Assembly: GCA_907163375.1 (NCBI GenBank)
Contig: CAJQUW010007938.1
Span: 310,001 to 374,000, forward strand
Direction of reading: 5' to 3'
Source: Prostheceraeus crozeri
Lineage: Eukaryota; Platyhelminthes; Polycladida; Euryleptidae
DNA length: 64,000 bases
Below the pieces are notes generated by a model. It was not told where the DNA came from and ran no database searches. It saw only the letters and a program-made list of their open reading frames with translations. Positions 8,363 to 19,489 of this stretch are shown in pieces (positions within the stretch are counted from its first letter, which is position 1; each line of letters opens with the position of its first letter). The position numbers and the translations under genes are program-made.

Positions 8363-11300
8363 TTATTCTACATCACCTGTGACAGGAAGGCATCTCCTTC
8401 TCTTCGACGGTGGGGGAAGACCTAGGCTGTAGTGTCCATATGGTAATGATAAATTTTTATCCAGCCAACAGCGCTTATCCTCCCAAAGTGAAAGACCTCG
8501 CTTCCTAAATGATTTTGTGCTAACTATGTGATTTTTTGAATTTATAATTGTCATATCTTCAGTTGTATCATTCTCACTATAATAGACACTCCTATAGTCA
8601 TCATGTTTCAATTTTTTAACTGTTGCTCTCTGAATTCCTTTTGCACGTTTGATGCTATGATTCGTAGAGTCTAGATATTTCATTGAATACATTTTCGGTT
8701 TTAGTAGGATCATTTCCTCAAGCAACTTTCCAGCACACTCATCCTTAAAACAACCTAATCTAGCTTTGTTTGTAGTTGAGTATAGTCGGTGATGACTGTC
8801 ATAGTTTGAAGAGTCAAACTTTTCACCGAAGTATAGAAGTATATCTTCCAGACGGACAGATTGTGATGTGTATAAACATAGGAAGAAACTGTCGGTACCA
8901 CCTCCACAAAGCCGCGTTCTATTTATCAGTGGACACCCTTTTAGATCATTGTAATATAATTGATACATTTCCAACTTACTATAGTCAAGTACTGCTTGAC
9001 CAACATATATTAATTTATTTAAAACTATTGAAGGTTTGTACATTTCCATACCAACCAGATCTTCATCAAATATTTTATGTTGAACATAGAGAGGATGATT
9101 TGACAATTTCAGTAGTTGTTTCTCATTGTTGACTAGTTTAAATTTTTTCCTTCTCCTTACATTTTCCATTGTTTTACCATATAAAGAATTATTTTTCAAT
9201 TTGTAGAATGACTTTTCGAAGTCAGTGTTTGATTGAGCCCTCTTTTGAGAGTTCATATCAATGTCTGTTTTTAACCAAGGCTTTTGTGTGAATTTTATGC
9301 CACTATGAATCTTCTTGATTCTCATGCCCATGGTCAAGTAAAATTTTAAAATTGAGTAGTGGACTACATAATTTTCCCTATCAAATTGATGGAGCAGAAG
9401 TTTCTTGATAGAAGAAAAATGTGTATTTGGTCTTACTTTTTCATATAGATTTTTCATATAGTGTGAAAACATTCTCTTTTCAATCATCTGCATTTCTGGA
9501 GCTAATGGGAAATCGGCAGTGTCATCATGAATGGCTGCAGGATACTCTAAATCTAAATCAAAAATGTAGCCGATTTCATCATCATCATCTATATTTTGAA
9601 CATTTTCTTCATTTAAAAAATTATCTAATTCCCTTTCATTCAACCATTTGAAATTTGAGTGGGGTAGATTTCTACTGAGTGAAGAACCGTAAAGGTTATT
9701 AACATCTAAGTAGGTCAAATGTCGACTTTCATGTGTATTATTTCCTAATTCTTCAATGCGTGCACGCGCTCGGTGAATGTTGGTGAAAGTCATACCCCCT
9801 CTAATTCCTCGTTCAAATAGATTGTACATATTTTCATCTTGTATGTAGTGTGGGGGATCATTGGAAGAGAAATTTAGTGCTGAGGTAAAGCTAAGATGTG
9901 GGAGACTGACAAAATGTACAGGGTCGACTTCATCCTCACGTTGACTCAATGCTCTAAACACTTCAAATATGTCTGCCAACAATAAAACATCTAACTTCAG
10001 ATATGCCAGCATGTAATCACCAAATGTGCTACAATTAATTTCAATCCATGCCTTGTTAGCGTGTTCATATTCACTATCGGAACAGTGCTCACGAGTAAGA
10101 TCATTATAGAATTCAAATTGTGGTGGTAGACAGTCTTCCGTCAACGTGTTTAAGTTTTTGAAGTATGAATATGGAAACACTCCCTTCTGATATAAAACAT
10201 TATCACTTAATTGTGGAAATTCTACCCTTAATGTCTCTACATGCTCATACGTTTGCAAGCCCTTGGCTAATTCACTCAAGGATGCACTTGGAAATTGATA
10301 TGAGTCTAAGAATTTTAGTTTAAAGTATACTGTCTTCCCTTTGTATTCATTTACAGGGACACTGGCGGAAAAAGATATATATATTTTTCAGCAGTTGCTG
10401 CTACAACATCTAATTTCCAAGATTTCATTCTTCCAATCGCTTTATAGCAAACGATGTGACTATCATAATTTTTAAAATTGTGGAAAAATATGGGGAGCTC
10501 CCGTCTGTTAAGTCTTAACCGGAGATTGCATTTCCTACATAATGTTTGCCTACATCGTCCGGTGATATGATCATGATCACGAACTTTTATGACTTCATCG
10601 CTGAATTTCGATTTACATTTGTTGCAACATTCTGCATTCTCATGGCGTGCTTTTTCATCCGCTGACAGTGACATTGGCTGCCTAGTTGTTGCACATTGGT
10701 TGTCATATAAGTCTTGGGCTACAGTTTCTAAGTGGTGAAAGAAACCAATAATGCAATTTTCTCCCTCAAAGAGGTAATACTTGTTTTCAAATTTTGATTA
10801 AAGGGCATTATGGCAGACATGATAAGCTCCAATGGCCGCAGGTTTATGTATTTTATTATTAATGTAGCACTCTATATCTGCATAAATTACTAAAGGAGGA
10901 CTTAGTTGATATTCCATGCTACTTGTTAGTACTTTTAGATCCGATGGCATTGTTTCTATTTGTGCTTTTCCTCGAATACAAAACTGGAAGTGTCGTTCTA
11001 GTGTTGTTTTATATGTGAATGACTGAGTGCATCTTTCGCAGAAGTATTTATGTCTTTTTAAAGTTCTCCTATACAATCTTGACAGCTTTGGAATTCCACA
11101 ATAGTGTGCTGCTCCATTGTTTAGAATTAGCAAAATATTGACCGTTTGCCTACCAGTAAAGTTACTATTGTAACGAACACCTTTGAGTACATTTTCATAA
11201 AAGTGAATGTTAATTTTAATATCATTATTTTTCTCAAATATTGGAATATCTTTGATTGATACTGGTGTGGAAATTCCTTCCATATTTAGCTCAGATGTCC

Positions 11301-12222
11301 ACTCACTATATGATTTTACTTCATTCCTTGAATAAGGTACTTCATTATAATGCAATATTGATAAAACTGCATATAGGAAGCAACCATTTGCATTTGAATT
11401 AACATTAATGACAGCTTTAGAGTTTTTTAACTTCTTTGGTATAGGAAATGATTGTCCACCTGACAGTATTGGACTTGTTATTACATTGAACTCTATATTT
11501 TGTACATCATCTATAATCCAATTGCTACCCTTTTTTGTGAAGGCTTCAATATGATTTATTAGACTATTTAGATGATCCTGAAACCAAGCATCATAGTCAT
11601 AAATATAGTTTGAGGATGATGAGGTAAAGTGTGCGAGAAAAGTTTCTTCTTCTTGAGGATTAGAACGGACATAACGAATTTGTGCAATCAGACGACCGCG
11701 CAATTGATAGCTCCTTAGTAAGTCAGACACTAATTTCCCTAACATGGAACGCATGCTTTCTAATAATGATGTTATGTCCACAGTAGGTGTTGTTGGTGTG
11801 ATATCATACACACGTGCATGGCCATTGAGTGCGCTTTTGCTGAGACTAACAGTTCCATAGTTATTATGCATATTCATCTCACTATTTGTATTATGTACAT
11901 TCATATGCTGTCGAAATCTACTTATAGAGTTATACGTTTTGCCACACCGAGAGCAGTATTGCATAAAGTTTTGTATGTTAGTTGAAGCGCTGGTTGTTGG
12001 CTTAGAAGTAGATCTATTTTGATTATTTGAATTTGACTCTGTTATGCTATCATTCGGTTTATTATTGCATACAAGTTTATGTCTCTTAAGATTATCTATC
12101 CTATTCGTCTTATATGGACACTTCCTACATTGATACGTTTTTCCTAACTTACAAAATTTTTCATGACGTTGCAAATTGCCTATGAGAGTAAATACTTTTC
12201 CACACTTGGTACAGACAACCAT
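8363..12222 (-). pseudogene. Protein-primed family B DNA polymerase of the Polinton, broken
   Basis: The polymerase gene spans this interval with N- to C-terminal order intact. First come four C2H2-like fingers, beginning CTKCGKVF, CRKCPYKTN and CSRCGKTYN. Then comes the cysteine-protease-like block common in these polymerases (NANGCFLYAVLSIL with a downstream AAHYCG), and exonuclease motif I (IYADIECY). An endonuclease-VII-like HNH block follows (CNKC, VRDHDHITG, CRKCN) and the YDSH motif, then exonuclease motif III (YLKLDVLLLADIFE). Polymerase motifs A (YLDVNNLYG), B (KNNSLYGKTMEN) and C (GGTDSFFL) close the protein. Copying of the element from a protein primer is its role. It is a fossil with about two breaks. 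Confidence 0.93.
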
Positions 12223-12251
12223 GATTATTGATGAGGATTGAAATTAGCAAG

Positions 12252-12261
12252 CCCTTATATA
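12252..12261 (-). promoter_or_regulatory. TATA box of the polymerase gene
   Basis: On the - strand this reads TATATAAGGG. It lies only 30 bp upstream of the polymerase ATG at 12,222, so the 5' leader must be very short. The same TATATAAR form precedes the genes at 17.6 and 19.4 kb. Confidence 0.65.
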
Positions 12262-12267
12262 CATCTA

Positions 12268-12560
12268 TCATCCTATGACGTCAACGTTATCACTAGCCAA
12301 TAGCTTATGTTCCCATCTGATGCAAAGAGAAAACATAAAATGTTTAATAATTTCTTTTTTTCCTAAATGAAGAAAGATAAAAGTTAAAGTTAAAGTTTGG
12401 CACACTTTACAATTCCGCTGTGATTCAGCTTCAAATGACTGCATCCTTTTGCGCAGACGCTGAAGTCGTTCATGTGAGTCAGTCTCACTTTTCTTATTCC
12501 ATTGTTCATACACTCGATGTGCATTAAAGTTTCTTTTTCGTGGATACGGCTATTTGAAAC
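12268..12560 (-). other. Short charged ORF, possible coding remnant
   Basis: A minus-strand frame reads HRVYEQWNKKSETDSHERLQ, then RLRKRMQSFEAESQR. This style of repeat (ExxxERLQRLRxRxQ) recalls the N-terminal repeats of some Helitron-type helicase proteins. It ends next to the polymerase promoter. No partner domain is visible, and it could be chance or a remnant. Confidence 0.2.
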
Positions 12561-12602
12561 CTGGGAGGCCAACAGGAGATTGGATTGAGATTCCTCACAG
12601 AT

Positions 12603-15600
12603 TCAATTAAGCCTCTGTTCTCCTCCTTCATTTTCCTGGCAGAGACGCAACTTGCTTTGCATATCCTCTTCTGTCGAGGTTGCGTCCAAGTCAACGTTAT
12701 AATCCCGCACTGGGAGAGGAGCCGTCACATCCGACGTTGGTAGAGCTGCAACTGGGGGAGGTGTTGTGGGAAGTAGTACCGGGGAGGAAGGAGCTGCACC
12801 TGGCGTCGGTAATGGGTTCCGAGGAAATACCGGCAAGGGAAGACGTGCAGGGGATGATGGAGCCAAGCAGATCATTGGGGACGGCGGCAGGCGGACACTC
12901 CAGCTCGGGGATGCCCGGATGTTGCTGAAGGAGACCTCCTGTGATGCATGCATCACGGAGTCCTGTAAACGAAAAGAAACAATTGTTTATGAACTATTTG
13001 CAATTGTTAACATTTATCAAAATTAAAATTAACACTACGTAGATTCAATTACATAAATTAAAATTAACTTGTTGACATTTATTAACTCCAAATGTGAATT
13101 TCACATACCTTCAGCTCGATTGTCCTTCGATTGGATCCACCTTCATCCTCCGAAAGAACCATCGAATCATTCTAGAAGATAAATTGATCTATTGCATATT
13201 AATAAATTTATACTCAAGCAGGTTTCTAAATTACAATGGAAAAGTTCTCTGCTCATGCAGTCATCTAAGCATTATACCTACATTTGCAACCGAATTATCA
13301 TCATCGGATGAGGATGTTGGAGACGACGTGGTGGAGACGTCATCAGATGATGAGGAATCATCAGACATTGATGAATCGCCCGATGATTCATGAATGGAGT
13401 AGGGCCTCTCCTCGTTATCCCCTATGGATGTGGTGGTCGCCGGCGTAGACAGAAAACTCCGCTGATGTCTCTTAAGGGACAGAGATCGTACAGCCTGCAG
13501 CGAAAATGTGATAATATTTTTATAACTAAATAGACATTAATGAGAATTAATATAGACATAGACTATATACATGTAAAGTTTTTTTCCAGGTATTGTTGTC
13601 TGATATCGAATCGTAGACCATGAAAATCACACTTACGGGACTTTAGATGGTTTTCTTTTCCGGCGAATTCAACCGAGGTATTGCAGGAAACCTTTGGACA
13701 GTAGGAAACAGCTGAAAATAGAAATTCATGTTCAATTTCACATTAAGAAGTAACAAGCAAATTAATTTATTACCTTTCGCAAGTTTTCCACCGCATTATT
13801 GTCTTCGAAACTGACTTTCAGCGGTCGGGGCACCTCACACTGAAATATTTATGAAATATTGATTTAATTTATGCACACGATTACTAACCTGAGTAAATAG
13901 AATAGAATAGAATAGAAATATATTTTCCACCAATACAAAATCTGTACAAGGATCGTTACATTTACATATACTCGTAGATAAATACAGATATATACATTTA
14001 TTACTTTTAAAAAATACTAAATATAATACAAATACAGATAAACGTAGAGGTGGGCGGGGCCAGAGCACTGTGGGACAGTAGGAACCTAGCCCCGCTAACA
14101 AAAGTTCAGATTAAAATTACTCACACATCAAAATCATTTACATTATAAATATAAACATATATCCTAGATACTCTCACACAAGGTATGTACAGCCAAACAA
14201 CAGGTCAGTGATCGTCATACAAGATACATATATGAAAGTCCACATACACATATACTTACAAATCACATACTTGGGCTATTATATGCCAATGTCCGGGATG
14301 CAATATCAGGGTTGGAATAGCATTTGATATTTTCCATTCGCACACTATCATCTCTCTTAGTTACCTCAGATATTGCAACTTTCGTTTCTGTTAGTATTTG
14401 CTGACTAGTATTTGTTTAAGCTTTTTTTGGAACTTATCATATTCTCTTATTTCTTTAATGCTACGAGGAAGTAAATTCCATTCAATCGCTGAGGCAAAGT
14501 CAATACTACGTTGCCCTAAGCTTGTCCTATGAAATGGTATCCGGAGGTTAACTTTATTTCTTAATGAGCTGCCACTCTGGGGTTTGTGGATGTTTCCAAG
14601 AAAATACGGTAAATCATCGACCTTATAAATCATCTTATAGCAGAGACTCAGCATTTTGTAGCGATACATATCGCTGACCGTTAATATTCTATGTTTCGTC
14701 ATGTGTGAATCTACTTCATTGGCCTTAACTCTAAATATAACTTTAAGTAGTCTCCTTTGAAGTTTTTCTAGTTTAATTATGTTACTTCGTTTTCCTTGGT
14801 GAAAGATAAGAATGCAATAGTTTAATATACAATGTATATTGGCAGAATATATCTTTAATAGACATTCTAGTGGAAGGCATCGTCTTAATTTGTAAAATAT
14901 AGGTAAGAATTTTCTTAATTTGGTATTAAGTATCGTATTTGCATGTGAAGTGAAACTCAAATTCATGTCTATATGTACACCCAATAGTTTTAAGCAATTT
15001 ACTCTATTAATCTTTGTTTGGTTTTGGTACAAATCCTGGTCTATTTCTTTAGAGCGATGGGGATGAATTATCATGTATTCCGTCTTGCTATCATTAAGAC
15101 GGATGCCATTTGCCTTACTGAATTTTTCCAGTGAGTCTAATCTGCTTTTTGCCGTGGAAAAGAGACTTTCTAGGCTTCTGCTCTTAAGTATAAGAGTGGT
15201 GTCATCAGCAAATATATTCGATTCGTCTTTGGGGAAAATGTTATGCATATCATTAATGTAGATAAGAAATAGAAGAGAACCTAAAGTTGAACCTTCAGGT
15301 ACTCCTGTTTTGGTATATAATGCTTCAGAGAGAACACCATTTACTACAGTCTGATGACTTCTGCTGTTTAAATACGACTTGAACCAGTCTAAGGTAAATC
15401 CCCTTATTCCTATATGCTCTAACTTCTCTATTAGTATGTCATGTCTTATTATTTCAAAGGCCTTCCGAAAATCTACTGATAATAACATTATGAATTCTTT
15501 AGCTTCTACTGCTGTATATATTCTATTCATGACGGAAAGTAGTGATAGCTCTGTTGAGTGATGTTCTCTGAAACCGAATTGATTTGGACTGAGAAACTCT

Positions 15601-16903
15601 ATTTTATCTAAATAACTGTATAATCTGGAGTGTATAACCTTTTCGAGAATCTTGTCTACGTAGCTAAGTAAAGCGATTGGTCTGTAATTGTTTATGTCCA
15701 ATCTTGATCCTTTTTTATAGACTGGTATAATTTTGGAGGTTTTTAAAGTAGTTGGCATGTTACCATCACGTACTATTTTGTTTAAAATGTAAGTAAGTCT
15801 ATCGATCACATGGTCCGGACATAGTTTAAAGATTTTCAATGGTATTTTTTCATTTGTAGCTTTTTATCATTCATTTTAATTAGTATGTCTTTTATTTCTT
15901 TTGACTCTATTTCTCTAAAGAAAAAGGACTTGTCTATGCGCTTTCCCAAATATTCTGCGAAATCGTTTCTTTTGCTAGGTTGAGTTCCATACAGTTTCCC
16001 AACTTCGTTAAAAAGGGAATTAAAAGAGTTACAAATTCTAGTCGTGTTGGTTATCATTTCGTCGTTATTTAGTATTCGAATCATTGGTCTGTCTGACGAC
16101 TTTCCTAATAGTTTATTAATAAATTTCCAGGAAGCTCTGGAATCACTTTTGCAGTTCTCAATTATATTTCTGTTATACTCATCTTTTTTCTGTTGAATAA
16201 GTGCTTTATAATACTTATTGTATTTATGATACCGTTCTTTATCGGAGCAGTTTTGACTGGCCTTGTACACGTTGTACAATTTTTGCTTGAATCTCACATC
16301 TTGAACGACTAGTTTCTTCTGCACCAACACCTTGGCTTTCTTCGGTGGGGGCATCACCATGTCCTGAAATGTGTTAACAACAAATTTATTTTAATCTAAA
16401 GGAAGCAGTACTTTTTGTCAACTGTGAGTCAGTTGTCCGTTCAAGTTAGCATTTAGAATTGACTGCACTTACCTCAAAATCACTCAAAGTCTCATCAATA
16501 AATTCTCGAGACTTGGGGACTTTCTTAGGTACTCGGGACTTGGGGGCTTTCTTTGCCTCAGGCTCGTCCACCTGAGAGAGCACGCCTTCAGTCGGCCTTT
16601 CCTTGTTAAATAGCCTCTCCAATTTCTTTTTCTCTGCCTTGGAGGTAAGGTTGATGCCTTTCCGGCCATTCTGTTGGGCACAGGGAGTATGTTTGGCAAT
16701 GAAGGCCTTTGCTGAGTCGCTGTTTACCTTGTCGTTGCTCCTCTCATATGTCTTGCAGGTTAAACAATAGAGGTATGTGAAATCCTGTTTGAATGTGCAG
16801 TCTTTGTGACCACTCTTGTTGGCATGTCGAACAGGTAGTCGGCATGTTTCACAGTAGTGAAAGATCAGCCGTTGTCGTGCAATACTTTCATGTCGGACCA
16901 TTT
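12603..16903 (-). CDS. Eight-exon gene: two CxxC...HxxC fingers, acidic and Pro-rich tail, unknown
   Basis: Minus-strand exons with GT/AG ends are: 16473-16903 (ATG at 16,901), 16363 to about 16298 with a remainder to 13889 beyond an inserted LINE, 13774-13839, 13637-13711, 13282-13494, 13109-13171 and 12603-12962. A 5' untranslated exon ends at 17,543. Where both ends are clear the introns are phase 0. The first coding exon has YCETCRLPVRHANKSGHKDC and a second CLTC...HTPC, two zinc-binding units, then a Lys-rich region. Exon 13282-13494 is Ser/Asp-rich and acidic; the last exon is Pro-rich (LPTPGAAPSSPVLLPTTPPP). The 75-bp exon at 13,637 closes the frame when included and is phase-neutral, so skipping it would give a longer product. 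I do not recognise the family. It may be a host gene or an accessory gene of the neighbouring Polinton. Confidence 0.6.
13897..16298 (-). mobile_element. 5'-truncated CR1/Jockey-group LINE, reverse transcriptase
   Basis: A non-LTR retrotransposon ORF2 lacking its endonuclease domain. It keeps the linker (KKDEYNRNIIENCKSDSRAS), reverse transcriptase blocks NNYRPIALLS, LSPNQFGFREHHSTE, SVDFRKAFEIIRHDIL, GVPEGSTLGSLLFLIYINDM and the catalytic FADDTTLI, and a C-terminal thumb. The frame is shifted once near 15,836-15,840. The 3' end is a short (AATAG)n tract at about 13,897-13,915. It is inserted in the same orientation within the third exon of the finger gene; no clear target duplication is seen. 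Confidence 0.88.
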
Positions 16904-17542
16904 CTAAACAGGAAAAAAATTTGATTATAATTTAATCTCTTCTTAAACGAGAACGCATTTATATACCATCAACAAAGCTCTATTAAGTGCTACTTTCATA
17001 TTGGAGAAATCTGAGAAAGAAATAAAATTTGAAGTTGAAATTGAAACCGAAAGTCGAAAATTAGATATTTATTCGAAAAGGGTTTGCTCATAAGAAGAGT
17101 TGAAATTTGGAAACAGCTGATTTACTATTATTTAATTTCGAAATTAGTATAATAGAATGAAAGTGAAATTTCGAAAATTTCAACCAATCCTCAATTTGTT
17201 TAATTAAACAAGCTTGAATTTCATACATCTGTTAGCAGATGACAGACTGAATATTTAAAATGGATGAAGGCTTTATTTAGGTATCTTTTTATTTATTTAC
17301 AAACTGTGAAAATCTTGTTGGTTCAAATACACTTACATTTAAACTGATATATTCATGTCTCTCGCTCAATGACTTAATATAGGATGAAAAATTAAAAAAA
17401 AACATGGTTAATAATATAACATAAAGGGTTCCTATCCTAAAACCCAAGCTTCTATATTTAAAGCTATTTGGTTATAAAAACTTAATAATGTTCCTACTCC
17501 CGAATATCCTATAAAGTAGCACAACATGACAATGAAACTCAC
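16904..17542 (-). other. First intron, AT-rich, no gene
   Basis: It runs from the donor at 17,542 to the acceptor at 16,904. It contains several AATTTCGAAA-type palindromic stretches but no coding signal. Confidence 0.4.
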
Positions 17543-17654
17543 TTCAGAATCGTAATAAGAACCGGAGAACGGAGGAACGAAGAACGACGTCTGCTATGGA
17601 CACTGAATTATTTGAAAATAAGTGAAAATTCGTTGTGTGCAACTTCTTTATATA
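17543..17654 (-). promoter_or_regulatory. TATA box and 5' untranslated exon of the finger gene
   Basis: On the - strand TATATAAAG occupies 17,646-17,654. About 110 bp downstream the sequence TCTGAA is followed by GTGAGT, a good splice donor ending an untranslated first exon at 17,543. The matching acceptor (CCTGTTTAG) lies 2 bp before the ATG at 16,901. Confidence 0.55.
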
Positions 17655-17959
17655 TGAAATTGACAAAGCAACTATGAACAAAGACCTTATGACATCACAT
17701 CCTGGAATTGGTACGGTGAAACAAAATTGATAACTCAAACAAGAAATGGAACAGCTGGTTTATTTTTAACCTTAGAAATGGAAGTGCCATCATATGTGTT
17801 GAAAGATTTCTACATGTAAACAGTAGAGTGAATTCAAAGTAATATTAACTGATGGACTGATATATTATTTGATATACATGTTATTATTAATAGTCATATA
17901 ATGATTCATATTTGAAGATATAAAACGTGTGATTTGAATAGAACATTAAAATTTGAATT

Positions 17960-18065
17960 AAGCGCTAAATTTCGAAAATTCAAATTTCGCGCCAAAATTC
18001 GAATAATCAAATTTAAAGATTTTTTCGAAAATTTGAATTTCGCGCCAAAATTCAAATAATCAAAT
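17960..18065. repeat. Two direct copies of a ~50 bp TTTCGCGCCAAAATTC repeat
   Basis: The core TTTCGCGCCAAAATTC occurs twice, about 52 bp apart, flanked each time by TCGAAAAT on one side and AATAATCAAATT on the other. It leads directly into the telomere-like block. Confidence 0.7.
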
Positions 18066-18073
18066 TAAAATAC

Positions 18074-18116
18074 TAGGGTTAGGGTTAAGGGTTAGGGTTA
18101 GGTTTAGGGTTAGGGA
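18074..18116. repeat. Interstitial telomere-like TTAGGG repeats
   Basis: About seven units of TTAGGG with small length variants (GGGTTAAGGG, GGTTTAGGG). The motif is the animal telomere repeat. Its position between genes argues for an interstitial block rather than a chromosome end. Confidence 0.85.
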
Positions 18117-18150
18117 AGCAAGAAGAGTATCTATGGCACCCGGAACCCAT

Positions 18151-18201
18151 GGGTAAATAAATTTTCGAGTGCGCGAAGTGCACGAGAAAATTTACTTACC
18201 C
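18151..18201. repeat. Hairpin with symmetric GA/GA internal loop, copy 1
   Basis: Arm GGGTAAATAAATTTTC pairs with GAAAATTTACTTACCC with one mismatch. It is followed by an internal GA opposite GA, then GTGCGC against GTGCAC, and a GAA loop. Confidence 0.65.
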
Positions 18202-18212
18202 TATAATCCGAA

Positions 18213-18245
18213 AAATTTCGAGGGCGCGAAGCGCCCGAGAAATTT
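18213..18245. repeat. Hairpin with symmetric GA/GA internal loop, copy 2
   Basis: AAATTTC pairs with GAAATTT, then GA opposite GA, then GGGCGC against GCGCCC around a GAA loop. A T-A pair in copy 1 is G-C here, so the stem covaries. Confidence 0.65.
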
Positions 18246-18277
18246 TGAGGCCCCCCCCCGCCGTGTAAGAAATTTAT

Positions 18278-18325
18278 GAAGGTCAAAGGTCAAGGTCAAG
18301 GTCAGGTCTAAGGTCAAGGTCAAGT
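18278..18325. repeat. AAGGTCA short tandem repeat
   Basis: Six or so imperfect copies of (A)AGGTCA follow a nine-base C tract. No coding function is implied. Confidence 0.7.
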
Positions 18326-18799
18326 GTAGAGGATTGTATATTATGGTCATTTTTAGTTGTAAAACTTTAACTTTGAAAATTTGTAAACTTAGTCATTTTT
18401 GTAAAAACTTGGAATTTTTTCAAGTTGCATACAGATGCATACAACTAGGATTTTCCCATCAAATGGGTACATACCTTATATCATTCGAAAGGTCTTTTCA
18501 TTCTCATTCTTATGGTGTCGTGTATGATACATGTATGATATCATCCTGGACTGCTACAAGCATTTTAAAATTAACAACATAACTGTTTCTTTAAAAGTTA
18601 TATGTTCCTATTTATTTCAAGTTGAAGTCTTCATATTTGATCTTTTTGTTTCAATTCAGTTATTGAACATCATTAATTGTAGATAGTTATTCCCCTTTCC
18701 CATTCAGACCTTAATTGAAGACCGATTTGTGAAATGATAAAACAAGTCTGTTCATATATACAAATGAATATTAAATGAAGAGATTAAGAAAAAAACACA
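18326..18799. other. No gene seen
   Basis: AT-rich sequence between the repeat block and the 3' end of the minus-strand gene at 18,800. Nothing with domain-like content is visible. Confidence 0.4.
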
Positions 18800-19267
18800 C
18801 TAAATGTCATCAAGGTAAGGAAAGGGTACAAGTTTTTTCAAGTCCACTTGCACATGGATCCTGGTCTTTTTGGGCGCACAGGGACAGCGACGTGGTGTGT
18901 CAAGGTCGATGACCGAAAATTCGAGAGCGGTTGTGAGGTTCCGCTCGTTCGGCTCCATTCGCATGAAGACCCGTTTCGTGTGGTACTTTTTCGGGGCGTT
19001 CTTCACTTTGACAGTGACCCTTCCATAAAGTGGCGTTCGCATGGACTTCTTATTCATGTGACGCATCGTCTCGATTGATACGTCACTATCCTCACCATCA
19101 TCACTCGAGTAGTCGGGCGATGCAGGGGCTTGGGTGAACACCACCGGCTCGCTTGGTGTTGTCGATCGCTCCATCGGAGATTGGGGAGGTGTATTGGTAC
19201 GTTCCACTGGCGAAGTGGTACGATCAGCAGTACCGTTCTCAACTGCGGCTTCCTGTTTGCGATCCAT
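18800..19267 (-). CDS. Small intronless gene, unknown, Ser/Thr/Pro-rich N-terminus
   Basis: A 155-residue protein. Residues 1-70 are low-complexity, with three SPxER(T/S)xTP-like units (TSPVERTNTPPQSPMERSTT), followed by an acidic patch (DYSSDDGEDSD). The C-terminal half is basic and beta-prone (YGRVTVKVKNAPKKYHTKRV, then EFSVIDLD) and ends CPCAPKKTRIHVQVDLKKLV. A TATATAAG at 19,349-19,356 lies ~85 bp upstream of the ATG. It is divergent from the gene at 19,490. I do not recognise the family. Its phospho-acceptor-rich acidic N-terminus resembles the acidic region of the spliced neighbour only in composition. Confidence 0.6.
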   Translation of the reverse strand: MDRKQEAAVENGTADRTTSPVERTNTPPQSPMERSTTPSEPVVFTQAPASPDYSSDDGEDSDVSIETMRHMNKKSMRTPLYGRVTVKVKNAPKKYHTKRVFMRMEPNERNLTTALEFSVIDLDTPRRCPCAPKKTRIHVQVDLKKLVPFPYLDDI

Positions 19268-19348
19268 TATGACTTGTAGATTTAAAATAATTGTAACTTG
19301 TAAACGAGAGGATTAGAACCTTTGATAAGAATTGGTACAAACCTCGGA

Positions 19349-19356
19349 CTTATATA
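19349..19356 (-). promoter_or_regulatory. TATA box, minus-strand gene of the divergent pair
   Basis: It reads TATATAAG on the - strand, 82 bp before the ATG at 19,267. Confidence 0.6.
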
Positions 19357-19424
19357 CTTTTTAAACAAAGGAAATCCTAACAGCCAATCAGAGAGGTACC
19401 GAACTTCCCTAAAGAATATATAAC

Positions 19425-19434
19425 TATATAAAGG
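19425..19434 (+). promoter_or_regulatory. TATA box, plus-strand gene of the divergent pair
   Basis: It reads TATATAAAGG, 56 bp before the ATG at 19,490. Only about 70 bp separate it from the opposing TATA box, so the two promoters are back to back. Confidence 0.6.
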
Positions 19435-19489
19435 ATGTCATTGTTCCAAACTGTTAAGTACTTATCCTCAACGTTCCATAACAAGAAGC

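Larger units (their letters stand above)
1..12300. mobile_element. Polinton/Maverick element (fossil, left end outside window)
   Basis: The gene set is diagnostic of a Polinton: FtsK/HerA-type packaging ATPase, retroviral-like integrase with chromodomain, basic core protein, double-jelly-roll capsid protein, adenovirus-type protease and protein-primed DNA polymerase B. Structural genes lie on the + strand; the polymerase and two small genes lie on the - strand, so the two blocks converge near 7.1 kb. The left terminal repeat is outside the window. The right end is not resolved and is placed just beyond the polymerase promoter. Several genes are broken (about half a dozen breaks in all), yet most frames remain long, which suggests a copy of moderate rather than great age. 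No target duplication could be tested. Confidence 0.95.

Noticed and set aside
8776-9132. Plus-strand frame of 118 codons
   Set aside because: Antisense shadow of the polymerase gene.
18074-18116. True chromosome end
   Set aside because: Only about seven TTAGGG units, with genes on both sides.
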